Source of the DNA: an uncultured Bacteroidales bacterium
GTDB taxonomy: Bacteria; Bacteroidota; Bacteroidia; Bacteroidales; Paludibacteraceae
Length of the DNA stretch: 64,000 nt
Direction of reading: 5' to 3'
NCBI GenBank assembly: GCA_946403215.1
Contig: CAMIZG010000003.1
Coordinates: 41,393 to 105,392, forward strand
The notes under the pieces are model-generated. The model did no database searches. It saw only the letters and a list, made by a program, of their open reading frames with translations, and had not been told where the DNA came from. Below, one piece after another: positions 16,107 through 23,483 of this stretch (positions are counted from its first letter, which is position 1; the number at the start of each line of letters is the position of its first letter). The translations under genes were made by a program, and so were the position numbers.

Positions 16107-16174
16107 TTTTATTTGCAGAGTAAATCCATTTACCACATAATATGCTTATTATCTGTGATTTTTTATTTGCAGAG
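16107..16174 (+). repeat. 14-bp direct repeat pair upstream of vsr
   Basis: TTTTATTTGCAGAG occurs at 16107-16120 and again at 16161-16174, 40 bases apart, in the 144-base gap before vsr. It could be a regulator site pair or a duplication scar; no promoter consensus is evident. Confidence 0.5.
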
Positions 16175-16228
16175 CTATGCCATTTCAAAATATGTAGCAT
16201 ATAGAAGATAGGTAAAATTGCTGTAACT

Positions 16229-16666
16229 ATGCCCGACGTACTGACACCTACCCAACGCCATCGCTGCATGTCGCACATACGCAGCAAGGCGACGAAGCCG
16301 GAGATGGCGGTCCGACGGTGGCTTTGGGCGCACGGATATAGGTATAGGCTGAATGTGAAAAGTGTGCCCGGCAAGCCGGACATAGTGATGCGGAAGTACA
16401 GGACGGCGATATTTGTCAACGGCTGCTTCTGGCACGGACATGAAGGATGCAGGATGTTTGTGATGCCCAAGAGCAATACAGCATTCTGGAAAGAAAAGAT
16501 CGAACATAACCGGGAACGCGATAACAGGAACTACCAGTTGCTGATAAGTGCCGGTTGGCAGGTGATAGTGCTTTGGCAATGCAAACTCACAAAAGACAAA
16601 TTGGAAAATACCATGCAGTCCGTTGCCGTGGCGCTGAATGAAAACTACTTGAGAACAGTCAAATAA
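16229..16666 (+). CDS. vsr: very short patch repair (Vsr) mismatch endonuclease
   Basis: A 145-residue Vsr endonuclease. Family hallmarks are MSHIRSKATKPE near residue 12, the GYRYRLNVKSVPGKPDIV block with the catalytic Asp in KPDIV, and FVNGCFWHGHEGC with its metal-binding Cys/His residues. Vsr nicks next to T:G mismatches that arise when 5-methylcytosine deaminates, so it normally accompanies a cytosine-5 methyltransferase. Here one intact methyltransferase lies 9.4 kb upstream and a second is a remnant. The gene is GC-richer than the upstream AT-rich part of the island and ends the restriction cluster. Confidence 0.95.
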   Translation: MPDVLTPTQRHRCMSHIRSKATKPEMAVRRWLWAHGYRYRLNVKSVPGKPDIVMRKYRTAIFVNGCFWHGHEGCRMFVMPKSNTAFWKEKIEHNRERDNRNYQLLISAGWQVIVLWQCKLTKDKLENTMQSVAVALNENYLRTVK

Positions 16667-16669
16667 CCT

Positions 16670-16786
16670 ATGCACATCTACGTTGCGTCCTCTTGGAGGA
16701 ATACATATTATCCCGAAGTAGTCACCGCTTTGCGTGTGGCAGGGCATGATGTATACGATTTTCGCAATCCACCATCGTGTTCATGA
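16670..16786 (+). pseudogene. truncated nucleoside 2-deoxyribosyltransferase-like gene
   Basis: A 38-codon frame starting three bases after vsr reads MHIYVASSWRNTYYPEVV then AGHDVYDFRNPP and stops at TGA. This is the start of a Rossmann-like nucleoside 2-deoxyribosyltransferase family protein (normally well over 100 residues). The catalytic part is missing, and the sequence changes abruptly after FRNPP. It probably marks a deletion junction or the right end of the island. Confidence 0.65.
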
Positions 16787-16809
16787 GAACGTGCAGATAC
16801 TGAAATAAA

Positions 16810-16838
16810 CCCCGAAAGTTGTTGTCTAACTTTCGGGG
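16810..16838. terminator. hairpin terminator at the island's right edge
   Basis: An 11-bp perfect stem (CCCCGAAAGTT 16810-16820 with AACTTTCGGGG 16828-16838) and a 7-base loop. It lies between the plus-strand island and the minus-strand lipoprotein gene, so it can end both; T-tracts on either side are weak. Confidence 0.7.
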
Positions 16839-16884
16839 CTTATTCATTATGCACTCTTTTGGAATAAATACCTATCAGGAATGA

Positions 16885-17295
16885 TTACTTGTCTTCACAG
16901 ACAAAGGTGTATGTGCACAACTGGTGCTCCTCGCTGCTGCCATAGCAGTAAACCATAGAGATGGTTACGCCCTTCAGCGCCAGAGGCAAGGAAAGTTTAG
17001 AGCGGTCCTTGTCCACAGCCTGGCAGCACTTCTTGAAGATAGCTTCGGCTTTCTTGTTGCAGGCATTCACCTCACCATTCAGCAGATAGTTATGGCTGGA
17101 TAACAATGTGAATCCCTCTTTCTCGAAATCCTTCTCGATGGCATTGCGCAGGATATCCATGTTGTCAAAGAAATCCCCCATGTTAATCGAGTAAATAACA
17201 TCACCACGCTGTTCAGGCTTGCATGATGTCATGGTGTTTGCTACAACCAATACAGCTACTACAGCAAAAATGCTGAAAATCAGTTTTTTAAACAT
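16885..17295 (-). CDS. small lipoprotein of unknown function
   Basis: Predicted 136-residue protein with an N-terminal hydrophobic segment and a lipobox-like TMTSC, so it is a probable lipoprotein anchored after signal peptidase II cleavage. The mature part has several Cys (KKCCQAV, VYCYGS, QLCTYTFVCEDK) but no domain I recognise. A perfect minus-strand promoter lies 55 bases upstream (17350-17381), and a hairpin follows at 16810-16838. It stands alone and is the first gene of the backbone to the right of the island. Confidence 0.8.
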   Translation of the reverse strand: MFKKLIFSIFAVVAVLVVANTMTSCKPEQRGDVIYSINMGDFFDNMDILRNAIEKDFEKEGFTLLSSHNYLLNGEVNACNKKAEAIFKKCCQAVDKDRSKLSLPLALKGVTISMVYCYGSSEEHQLCTYTFVCEDK

Positions 17296-17349
17296 AAGAA
17301 CAAATGTATTAAGTGTTAATTAATGCTTGCGAATCATCATTCGTGGCTG

Positions 17350-17381
17350 CAAAGATAATAAAATTTTCTGACAAATGCAAA
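17350..17381 (-). promoter_or_regulatory. promoter of the small lipoprotein gene
   Basis: On the minus strand TTTG (17378-17381) and TATCTTTG (17350-17357) are separated by 20 bases, an exact consensus match. Confidence 0.8.
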
Positions 17382-17408
17382 TAAATTCTGCAATTTTTCT
17401 TCGGGATA

Positions 17409-17440
17409 TTTGCAAAAGTCGATTTTTTTTCGTAACTTTG
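17409..17440 (+). promoter_or_regulatory. orphan promoter facing tRNA-Lys
   Basis: TTTG 17409-17412, 20-base spacer, TAACTTTG 17433-17440: a perfect promoter on the plus strand. No credible protein gene follows it. A transcript starting near 17446 would meet the hairpin at 17541-17560 and then run antisense to tRNA-Lys. It is divergent from the lipoprotein promoter. Confidence 0.7.
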
Positions 17441-17533
17441 CAGGCGCAAAGTTTTTTGAACACAAAGCTAACGATCACACAAACGGTAAGCTGCAGATTC
17501 AGGAATGATGAACAGATCAGTACGCATAGGAAA

Positions 17534-17560
17534 CAAAAAAAGCAGCGATCACTCGCTGCT
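17534..17560 (-). terminator. terminator of tRNA-Lys
   Basis: AGCAGCG (17541-17547) pairs with CGCTGCT (17554-17560) around a 6-base loop. On the minus strand the stem is followed by a run of seven T, right after the tRNA 3' end. Confidence 0.85.
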
Positions 17561-17562
17561 CG

Positions 17563-17635
17563 TGAACCAGCTGGGGCTCGAACCCAGGACCCCATCCTTA
17601 AAAGGGATGTGCTCTACCTGCTGAGCTACTGATTC
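17563..17635 (-). tRNA. tRNA-Lys (anticodon TTT)
   Basis: The minus strand folds as a complete 73-base tRNA. The acceptor stem is GAATCAG with CTGGTTC, the D-stem GCTC/GAGC, and the anticodon stem CATCC/GGATG with loop CTTTTAA, giving anticodon TTT. The T-arm is CTGGG-TTCGAGC-CCCAG. The CCA end is not encoded. Confidence 0.95.
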
Positions 17636-17640
17636 TCGCC

Positions 17641-17770
17641 TTCAGCAAATGTTGCTTCCGGATGCCGCCGGGCGGCATAAAGCGCAACATTGCTTCGGCT
17701 CTCCCCACCAAAACGTTGCTTGCGCAAGTTTTGTCGGGGACCCCGGATAAACGGGGGCGTTTGCGCAAAG
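17641..17770 (-). other. highly structured leader upstream of tRNA-Lys
   Basis: Between the tRNA and its promoter lie about 130 bases dense in inverted repeats. AATGTTGC (17648-17655) pairs with GCAACATT (17684-17691) around the near-perfect palindrome ATGCCGCC-G-GGCGGCAT (17662-17678). A further nested repeat around TTGCGCAA, flanked by GACAAAAC-like arms, follows at 17703-17743. It could be a processed leader or an embedded palindromic repeat. Confidence 0.6.
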
Positions 17771-17776
17771 CGAATG

Positions 17777-17808
17777 CAAAGGTACGACAAATTTATGGTT
17801 TATCCAAA
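17777..17808 (-). promoter_or_regulatory. promoter of tRNA-Lys
   Basis: On the minus strand TTTG (17805-17808) and TACCTTTG (17777-17784) are 20 bases apart. Transcription would begin near 17771, about 135 bases before the mature tRNA. Confidence 0.7.
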
Positions 17809-17846
17809 TTATAGATGCCATAGGCGCATAAAAACTAAATATATTT

Positions 17847-19253
17847 ATGGATTTTGCTAACTACACACGTCGAAAAACAAGTACAACACACGTCGGAAAG
17901 CTTAGTATAGGCTCTGCCTACCCTATCCGCATCCAGACGATGGCGAACACCTCGACCAACGACATCGAGGGCTGTGTGGCACAGGCTATGCGCTGCCGCG
18001 AGGCGGGGGCCGAACTGCTGCGGTACACCACGCAGGGAGTGCGCGAGGTGGAGAGTCTGCGTCTGATACACGAGCTGTTGCAGCCAAGGGTGGACGACTC
18101 ATTGCCCCTGGTGGCCGATGTGCATTTCCAGGCCAATGTGGCGGACGAGGCGGCGAAGGTGGTCGAGAAAGTGCGCATCAACCCGGGCAACTACATCGAC
18201 CCGGCGCGTAAGTTCAAGCACATCGACTACACCGACGAGGAGTATGCCGCCGAGCTGCAGCGTCTGCGCGAACGGTTCACCGCGTTCCTGCATATATGCC
18301 GCGAGCACAAGACGGCCGTCCGCCTGGGCGTGAACCACGGCAGCCTGTCGGACCGCATCATGTCGCGCTACGGCGACACGCCCGCCGGCATGGTGGAGAG
18401 CGTGATGGAGTTTCTGCGTGTGGCAGTGGACGAGCGCTTCACGGATATTGTTATCTCCATCAAGGCGTCCAACACCCGCGTAATGGTCGATACCGTGCGG
18501 CTGTTAGTCAGGCAGATGGACCGGGAGCAGATGGCGTTCCCGCTGCACCTGGGCGTGACCGAAGCCGGCGAGGGCGAGGACGGACGTATCAAGTCGGCGG
18601 TAGGCATAGGCGCGCTGCTCGCTGATGGCATAGGCGACACGATCCGCGTATCGCTGTCCGAAGCACCCGAGGCGGAGATACCCGTGGCACGCGCGCTGCG
18701 CGACTACTTCGCCGACCCGCAATCACCGCGATACAATGGCGTCGGTGCAATGGTGACGGACGGGACAGTGCGTTACGCATCGGAGGTGGACGACCGGGCA
18801 CTGTTCCAGTTGCAGGCGGCCGCAGAGTGCGGACGGCTGCTGTGGGACAACGATGCCAAGCTGATTGAACTGCGTAACCCGCACTTCAGCGCCGACGAAC
18901 TGGAGAGGCTGGGCAAGGATATCCTGCAGGCGGCAGGCGTGATGCGCTACAAGACAGAGTTCGTGTCCTGCCCGGGCTGCGGACGTACCCTGTTCGGACT
19001 GGAAGAGACGATAGCAGCCATCAAGGCCGCCTTCCGCGAAGCGGAAAAGACGCACCCCGAACTGCGCACACTGAAGATAGGAATCATGGGATGCATAGTC
19101 AACGGACCGGGCGAGATGGCAGATGCCGACTACGGATACGTGGGCGCGGCACGCGGAAAGGTCAGCCTGTACAAGAACAAGACATGCATCCGCATGAACA
19201 TCCCACAGGAGCAGGCCGTGCAGACACTGATTGACTATATAGTGAAAGAGTGA
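17847..19253 (+). CDS. ispG: 4-hydroxy-3-methylbut-2-enyl diphosphate synthase
   Basis: IspG of 468 residues, next-to-last step of the MEP isoprenoid pathway, with an iron-sulfur cluster enzyme core. N-terminal TIM-barrel motifs are IQTMANTST, PLVADVHF, KVRINPGN and LGVNHGSLS. C-terminal cluster ligands are in CPGCGR and MGCIVNGPGE. Large-type IspG proteins of Bacteroidota and Chlamydia usually reach about 600 residues because of an extra central domain; E. coli IspG is about 372. Here the central part between VARALRDYF and VSCPGCGR is only about 90 residues, so the extra domain is mostly missing. It is the first gene of a plus-strand run with the next two genes. Confidence 0.95.
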   Translation: MDFANYTRRKTSTTHVGKLSIGSAYPIRIQTMANTSTNDIEGCVAQAMRCREAGAELLRYTTQGVREVESLRLIHELLQPRVDDSLPLVADVHFQANVADEAAKVVEKVRINPGNYIDPARKFKHIDYTDEEYAAELQRLRERFTAFLHICREHKTAVRLGVNHGSLSDRIMSRYGDTPAGMVESVMEFLRVAVDERFTDIVISIKASNTRVMVDTVRLLVRQMDREQMAFPLHLGVTEAGEGEDGRIKSAVGIGALLADGIGDTIRVSLSEAPEAEIPVARALRDYFADPQSPRYNGVGAMVTDGTVRYASEVDDRALFQLQAAAECGRLLWDNDAKLIELRNPHFSADELERLGKDILQAAGVMRYKTEFVSCPGCGRTLFGLEETIAAIKAAFREAEKTHPELRTLKIGIMGCIVNGPGEMADADYGYVGAARGKVSLYKNKTCIRMNIPQEQAVQTLIDYIVKE

Positions 19254-19281
19254 ATAGTGAATGATTAAACAAAAAAATGAT

Positions 19282-19653
19282 ATGAAACGAATTGCATTGA
19301 TTGTAATGATTGCGTGCATGAGCATAGGCGCATGGGCACGCAGCGAACGGCGGACTGTGGTGTTTGACGTTGATATCCACTGCCAGGGGTGCATTGACAA
19401 GATCGAGAAGAACATCGCCTTTGAGCGCGGAGTCAAAGACCTGGAGTGCAATCTGGACGAAAAGACGGTACAAATAGTGTACGACCCAGCCAAGACCGAT
19501 ATCAAGCATCTGCAGGCTGCATTTGCCAAGATCAACAAGACCGCCAGCGTCCGTTACTCGGAAGAGCAGGAGACACAGGACAATGACCGCCAGCAAGAGC
19601 AGGACAAGGAAAAAGAGGTCGATGCGCAGACAGGCGCCAGTGTGCAACAGTAA
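19282..19653 (+). CDS. exported heavy-metal-associated domain protein
   Basis: A 123-residue protein with a clean signal peptide (MKRIALIVMIACMSIGAWA) and one HMA ferredoxin-like domain with the metal-binding motif HCQGCIDKIEKN. The C-terminus is low-complexity and acidic/Gln-rich (QETQDNDRQQEQ). HMA domains bind Cu or Zn and pass it to partners; export suggests a periplasmic role. An in-frame ATG at 19261 lies in a short tandem tract (AGTGAATAGTGAATG), so 19282 is preferred. It sits between ispG and a sugar kinase without an obvious functional link. Confidence 0.85.
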   Translation: MKRIALIVMIACMSIGAWARSERRTVVFDVDIHCQGCIDKIEKNIAFERGVKDLECNLDEKTVQIVYDPAKTDIKHLQAAFAKINKTASVRYSEEQETQDNDRQQEQDKEKEVDAQTGASVQQ

Positions 19654-19677
19654 GCCATACGATAACTTAACGACTAT

Positions 19678-20538
19678 ATGATACTAATTGCTGATTCAGG
19701 GTCAACGAAGACCCATTGGTGTTTGCTGACGGCCTCCGGACAGAGGTCGGAGTTCAAGACGGAAGGTATCAACCCCTACTTCCAGACCGAAGAGGATATC
19801 CGCAGCAATGTGGCCGACACGCTCCTGCCGCAGATGGGACAACTGCTGTGGGTGGGTTCGGTGACGAAGATCTACTTCTACGGCGCAGGATGCACACCCG
19901 AGAAATCGCCCGTGGTGGCATCGGCACTGAAAGCCGTGTTCCGCCATGCGCAAGTCGAGGTTTATTCGGACATGATGGGAGCCGCCCGCGCCCTGCTGAA
20001 GCACAGCGAGGGGGTGGCGTGCATCTTGGGCACCGGGTCGAACTCATGCCACTACGACGGCGAGAAGTTCGTCAAGAACGTGCCGGCTCTGGGATTCATC
20101 CTTGGCGACGAAGGATCGGGAGCCGTGCTGGGCAAGCGACTGGTAGCCGACCTGCTGAAGAACCAGCTGACAAACGACCTGAAAGAGCTCTTCCTCAAGG
20201 AGTACAATCTCACTCAGGCGGACATCATTGACAGGGTATACCGCCAGCCTTTCCCGAACAGGTACCTTGCATCGTTGAGCAAGTTCTGCGCCGACCATCT
20301 GGACAATCCGATGATTCGCGAACTCGTTTACGAGCACTTCCAGACCTTCGTCAAGCGCATACTACGGCAGTACCCGTCGGTGCCGGTGGGATTTGTAGGA
20401 TCGATAGCGTACTACTACAAGCCCATACTGACCCAGGTACTGGCCAATAACCATATTCAGGTAGCCGACATCGTTCAGAGTCCGATGGAGGGATTGATAG
20501 CCTACCACCGCGACGATGCACAGCCTACTATGCTTTAG
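19678..20538 (+). CDS. N-acetylglucosamine kinase-like protein (BadF/BadG/BcrA/BcrD ATPase family)
   Basis: A 286-residue ASKHA-fold kinase. It shows the phosphate-1 loop IADSGSTKTHW, the central ILGTGSNS with the adjacent GDEGSGAVLG, and VGFVGSIAYYY near the C-terminus. Close family members in Bacteroidota are annotated as N-acetylglucosamine kinases, which feed amino sugars from peptidoglycan recycling or glycan breakdown into metabolism. The exact sugar is not provable here. It converges tail to tail with the next gene, with nine bases between stops and no terminator seen. Confidence 0.85.
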   Translation: MILIADSGSTKTHWCLLTASGQRSEFKTEGINPYFQTEEDIRSNVADTLLPQMGQLLWVGSVTKIYFYGAGCTPEKSPVVASALKAVFRHAQVEVYSDMMGAARALLKHSEGVACILGTGSNSCHYDGEKFVKNVPALGFILGDEGSGAVLGKRLVADLLKNQLTNDLKELFLKEYNLTQADIIDRVYRQPFPNRYLASLSKFCADHLDNPMIRELVYEHFQTFVKRILRQYPSVPVGFVGSIAYYYKPILTQVLANNHIQVADIVQSPMEGLIAYHRDDAQPTML

Positions 20539-20547
20539 GAGACAGTC

Positions 20548-21822
20548 TCACACTCGACGGCAGTGGAGCAGAACGGGACGGTCGGCCAGACGACAGCCGA
20601 TAATATAGTCATCACCACCATCTTTGATACGCAACCGACGGCGCAGATCGTCGGCTGACAGCACGTAATTCCGCGCGAGCACATTGGCGCGCGCGAGTGC
20701 GTGCTGTATATCATTTACGCGCGTATAGGTATCAACCACCTGCCATACGCGACCGGGTAATGACCGGATAATCGATTGTGACGGGTCGAGGGAGGAGGAG
20801 AGGTATAGGTGAGTGTTCGGATCGGCTTTGACGAGGCCGTAACGCGCACTGATCAGGCGGAACGCACCGGCTTTGAGGATAGCGGCGTCAGGCTCGTAGA
20901 GGTAGCGGAGAGCCGGGAGAGGAGAGTCGGAAGTCGGGAGATAGAGCGGTTGGGCACCCGTTTCCTCGTCGGGGGCGAAGGAGAGGTCGAAGCTGTCCGA
21001 ATCATTCAGGCACACGGCATGGATCAGTCCCGTACCGCCGGACTGGAGCAGGAGTTCCTTGACCTCACCGGCCACACTTAACACATACACATCCCACAAG
21101 CCCCCAAGCTGCGCAACAGCCTGATGGAAATCGAGCATTGGCGACAGTTTGAGCAGGACACGTACAGCCGGCATGTCAGTCTGCACATAGTGCACTATAT
21201 CAGTCACATCGGGCGTGCAATCCCCTAAGCGGAACACCTTGCCGCCATGTGCATCACGGCGCGCAGGATCGAGGTACAGAATAGTATCAGCACCTATATC
21301 GGACGCACGCTCACCCGCCTTAACCCCCACTAACTTGCACAAAGCTTGCACGCTGAACGGCTCGGCGTGGCAGTGGATGGCTTTGCCGGCAAGGCGGAAG
21401 TTATGCTCGGCAAGGGACGCGAGTTCGGTGTTCTGCTCATAGTAATGCGTCTCCCGGGCACATTCGCTCATGAAGAACGTATCCACCCCGTAGCCACCCG
21501 TACCATCGATAAGTACCATTGGCTTTAGGCTTTTAGCTATTGGCTCTTCTTCAACCAACGGCCGATGCCGGTCGGACAATAGCCCCGCCTTAAAGCGGGC
21601 GGTGCGCTCACTGCTGCACTGCTCAAGGTTCAGGCGCGGAGGATAGAGCCAGCCCGGGATAGTAGCGAACAGCGGCAGCTTGTCGCGGGTACGCTGACGA
21701 CCTTCAATCTGCTGCAGACAAAAACGGAAATCGCTATCCGAGAGCATCGGATAGCGTTTTCGCTGCAGCGCAAGCTGCGCTACATCAGCATCTTGATTGT
21801 CTGAGATGAACCGCTCAAGCAC
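20548..21822 (-). CDS. class I SAM-dependent methyltransferase with THUMP-like domain
   Basis: A 424-residue protein. The SAM-binding core starts at VLIDGTGGYGVDTFFMS with an acidic strand (HYYEQN), and TILYLDPARRD resembles the catalytic DPxR/DPPY-type motif. The C-terminal third (RYLYEPDAAILKAGAFR to the end) matches the THUMP-like domain of this Bacteroidota family, suggesting an RNA substrate; the target is unknown. Two segments look like inserted tandem tracts: EEEPIAKSLKPM (DNA 21519-21548) and SDSPLPAL (DNA 20911-20945). Confidence 0.85.
   Translation of the reverse strand: MLERFISDNQDADVAQLALQRKRYPMLSDSDFRFCLQQIEGRQRTRDKLPLFATIPGWLYPPRLNLEQCSSERTARFKAGLLSDRHRPLVEEEPIAKSLKPMVLIDGTGGYGVDTFFMSECARETHYYEQNTELASLAEHNFRLAGKAIHCHAEPFSVQALCKLVGVKAGERASDIGADTILYLDPARRDAHGGKVFRLGDCTPDVTDIVHYVQTDMPAVRVLLKLSPMLDFHQAVAQLGGLWDVYVLSVAGEVKELLLQSGGTGLIHAVCLNDSDSFDLSFAPDEETGAQPLYLPTSDSPLPALRYLYEPDAAILKAGAFRLISARYGLVKADPNTHLYLSSSLDPSQSIIRSLPGRVWQVVDTYTRVNDIQHALARANVLARNYVLSADDLRRRLRIKDGGDDYIIGCRLADRPVLLHCRRV
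21519..21548. repeat. short degenerate tandem tract inside the THUMP-like gene
   Basis: On the minus strand the tract reads as near-repeats of AGCCAATAGCTAAAAGCC followed by TAAAGCC. It is in frame and AT-richer than its surroundings; one of the tract family described in the findings. Confidence 0.55.
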
Positions 21823-21825
21823 GGC

Positions 21826-22281
21826 TTAGTAGGTCATCACCACGCGGAAGGTCATCGACGAGGGATCGGGAAGAGTCGGATCAACCTCGTACTCGAAATC
21901 CGAGTCGCGAACCTCCAACTGCACCCAGCCGATGCCGAATTGAGAGTCAATAGTGCGCGTGAAGAACTTCCACTGGTTGTTGACGTACTCCTCCTGATGG
22001 CGAATGAACGGCAGAACGTGCTGCGAATTGTTCTCAACCAGATAAACCGACACGTTACCGTCAGTAAATACGTAACTCGTCAGCGCCGGAACATCGAACT
22101 TGGCGTAGAAGTAGTTATTGTTGTTGTTCGGGTCAGCGAAGTTGGTATAGTCCCACTTGTCAACAGTGAGATCTGCTATCTTCCAGTTCATACCTTCACC
22201 CGGATCACCCTTAGGACCTTGCGGGCCGCGACATGCGCACAAAACAAGTGCTGAAAAGATAAAAAATAATGCTTTTCTCAT
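21826..22281 (-). CDS. lipoprotein with short collagen-like segment
   Basis: A 151-residue lipoprotein. The signal peptide MRKALFFIFSALVLCAC ends in a lipobox (LCAC), followed by GPQGPKGDPGEG, a four-triplet collagen-like stretch. The remaining residues (MNWKIADLTVDKWDYT onward) form a beta-rich domain seen in small Bacteroidota lipoproteins. Surface or periplasmic location is likely. The start at 22281 is chosen for the signal peptide. Its promoter overlaps that of the divergent glucosaminidase gene. Confidence 0.85.
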   Translation of the reverse strand: MRKALFFIFSALVLCACRGPQGPKGDPGEGMNWKIADLTVDKWDYTNFADPNNNNNYFYAKFDVPALTSYVFTDGNVSVYLVENNSQHVLPFIRHQEEYVNNQWKFFTRTIDSQFGIGWVQLEVRDSDFEYEVDPTLPDPSSMTFRVVMTY

Positions 22282-22313
22282 ATGTTTACGATTATTATTT
22301 ACAAATTCTGCTG

Positions 22314-22345
22314 CAAAAATACGAAAATATTTGCAAAAATGCAAA
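22314..22345 (-). promoter_or_regulatory. promoter of the collagen-like lipoprotein gene
   Basis: On the minus strand TTTG (22342-22345), 20-base spacer, TATTTTTG (22314-22321). It overlaps the plus-strand promoter at 22330-22361 by 16 bases. Confidence 0.7.
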
Positions 22346-22361
22346 TTTTTTTGTAACTTTG
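22330..22361 (+). promoter_or_regulatory. promoter of the glucosaminidase/DUF721/mutS2 run
   Basis: TTTG 22330-22333 and TAACTTTG 22354-22361 with a 20-base spacer, an exact match, 20 bases before the ATG at 22382. Confidence 0.85.
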
Positions 22362-22381
22362 TAGGCGAAAGTGAAATATTT

Positions 22382-23455
22382 ATGCCAAGATACAAAATCT
22401 ATCTATCAGTTTGGGCGTTCTTGTTCGTAACACTGAGTACGCTTAGCGGAGCAGGACAGGATGCTCTCAACCCGGCCTATACAGCATACATTGAGAAGTG
22501 GAAAGCCACGGCTCTGGCGCAACAGGCGCAGTACGGCATCCCGGCATCCATCACCCTGGCGCAAGGTCTGCTGGAGTCCGGAGCGGGACAGAGCGATCTG
22601 GCCACCACAGCCAACAACCACTTCGGCATCAAGTGCCACAGCGACTGGCAGGGCAAGACCTTCCGCAAGGATGACGATGCCCGCGACGAGTGTTTTCGCA
22701 GTTATGCGAAGGCTGACGACTCCTTCCGCGACCACTCGCTGTTCCTCAAACGAAAGCGGTACGAGGTGCTGTTCACCTATGATATCAACGACTACAAGTC
22801 CTGGGCCAACGGATTGAAAGCCTGCGGATACGCCACCGATCCCAACTACCCGGGCAAGCTCATACGCATCATCGAGACCTACGGGCTGGACAAGATCAAG
22901 GAAGGGAAGTCAAGAGGCGGTAACGATAACCGGGATATGACCTCGACAACCGTCCGGCCGACGCCCGATGAGCCGTCGGCATCATCCGGCAAGCCGCCCA
23001 AACCCGACAAAGACGGCAAAAACGGCAAAGAAAACAAGGGAAAGAGCGAACAGATTGCCGGCAGCGACACCGTGGTATGGACGCCCAGTGTGATGCGCTC
23101 GAACAGGTTATACGCCGATCGCGCATACGGACGGACCAACGGCAGACGGTTCATTGTGGCACAGGACGGCGATACGTGGGGAAGCATAGCATACACCCTG
23201 GGCATGGAGGAAAAGACGCTCCGGCGCATCAATGAAGCTACCGACAAACAGCAGCTCCGCGGAGGAGACCGCATATACATGTTCCCAAAACGCAGGAAAG
23301 CCGACCGCAAGCACACGCGACACTTGGTGCAATACGGCGAAACAGCGTGGGATATAGCGCAGCGCTACGGCATACGGGTGAGCAGTTTGTACAAGATCAA
23401 CGGCATACCCGAAGGCACGCCGCTGAAGACGGAGCAATGGATTGACCTCCGGTAA
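22382..23455 (+). CDS. exported glucosaminidase with two LysM domains
   Basis: A 357-residue cell-wall hydrolase. The signal peptide runs to about residue 25. The glucosaminidase domain (about 30-180) has SITLAQGLLESGAGQS with the catalytic Glu, ANNHFGIKC and GYATDPNYPGKLI. A low-complexity Pro/Lys/Asp/Gly linker (SSGKPPKPDKDGKNGK) follows, then two LysM modules (FIVAQDGDTWGSIAYTL and HLVQYGETAWDIAQRYG). It would cleave peptidoglycan glycan strands in the periplasm. The start at 22382 sits just after a perfect promoter. Confidence 0.9.
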   Translation: MPRYKIYLSVWAFLFVTLSTLSGAGQDALNPAYTAYIEKWKATALAQQAQYGIPASITLAQGLLESGAGQSDLATTANNHFGIKCHSDWQGKTFRKDDDARDECFRSYAKADDSFRDHSLFLKRKRYEVLFTYDINDYKSWANGLKACGYATDPNYPGKLIRIIETYGLDKIKEGKSRGGNDNRDMTSTTVRPTPDEPSASSGKPPKPDKDGKNGKENKGKSEQIAGSDTVVWTPSVMRSNRLYADRAYGRTNGRRFIVAQDGDTWGSIAYTLGMEEKTLRRINEATDKQQLRGGDRIYMFPKRRKADRKHTRHLVQYGETAWDIAQRYGIRVSSLYKINGIPEGTPLKTEQWIDLR

Positions 23456-23483
23456 CGGACTATCGACAATCAATAATCGACAG

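Noticed and set aside
17507..17630. Short plus-strand frame antisense to tRNA-Lys
   Set aside because: Overlaps a complete tRNA; a known source of false small proteins.
17563..17635. tRNA-Lys as attachment site of the defence island
   Set aside because: No copy of the tRNA 3' end or integrase gene is seen near the island, and an independent gene lies between.
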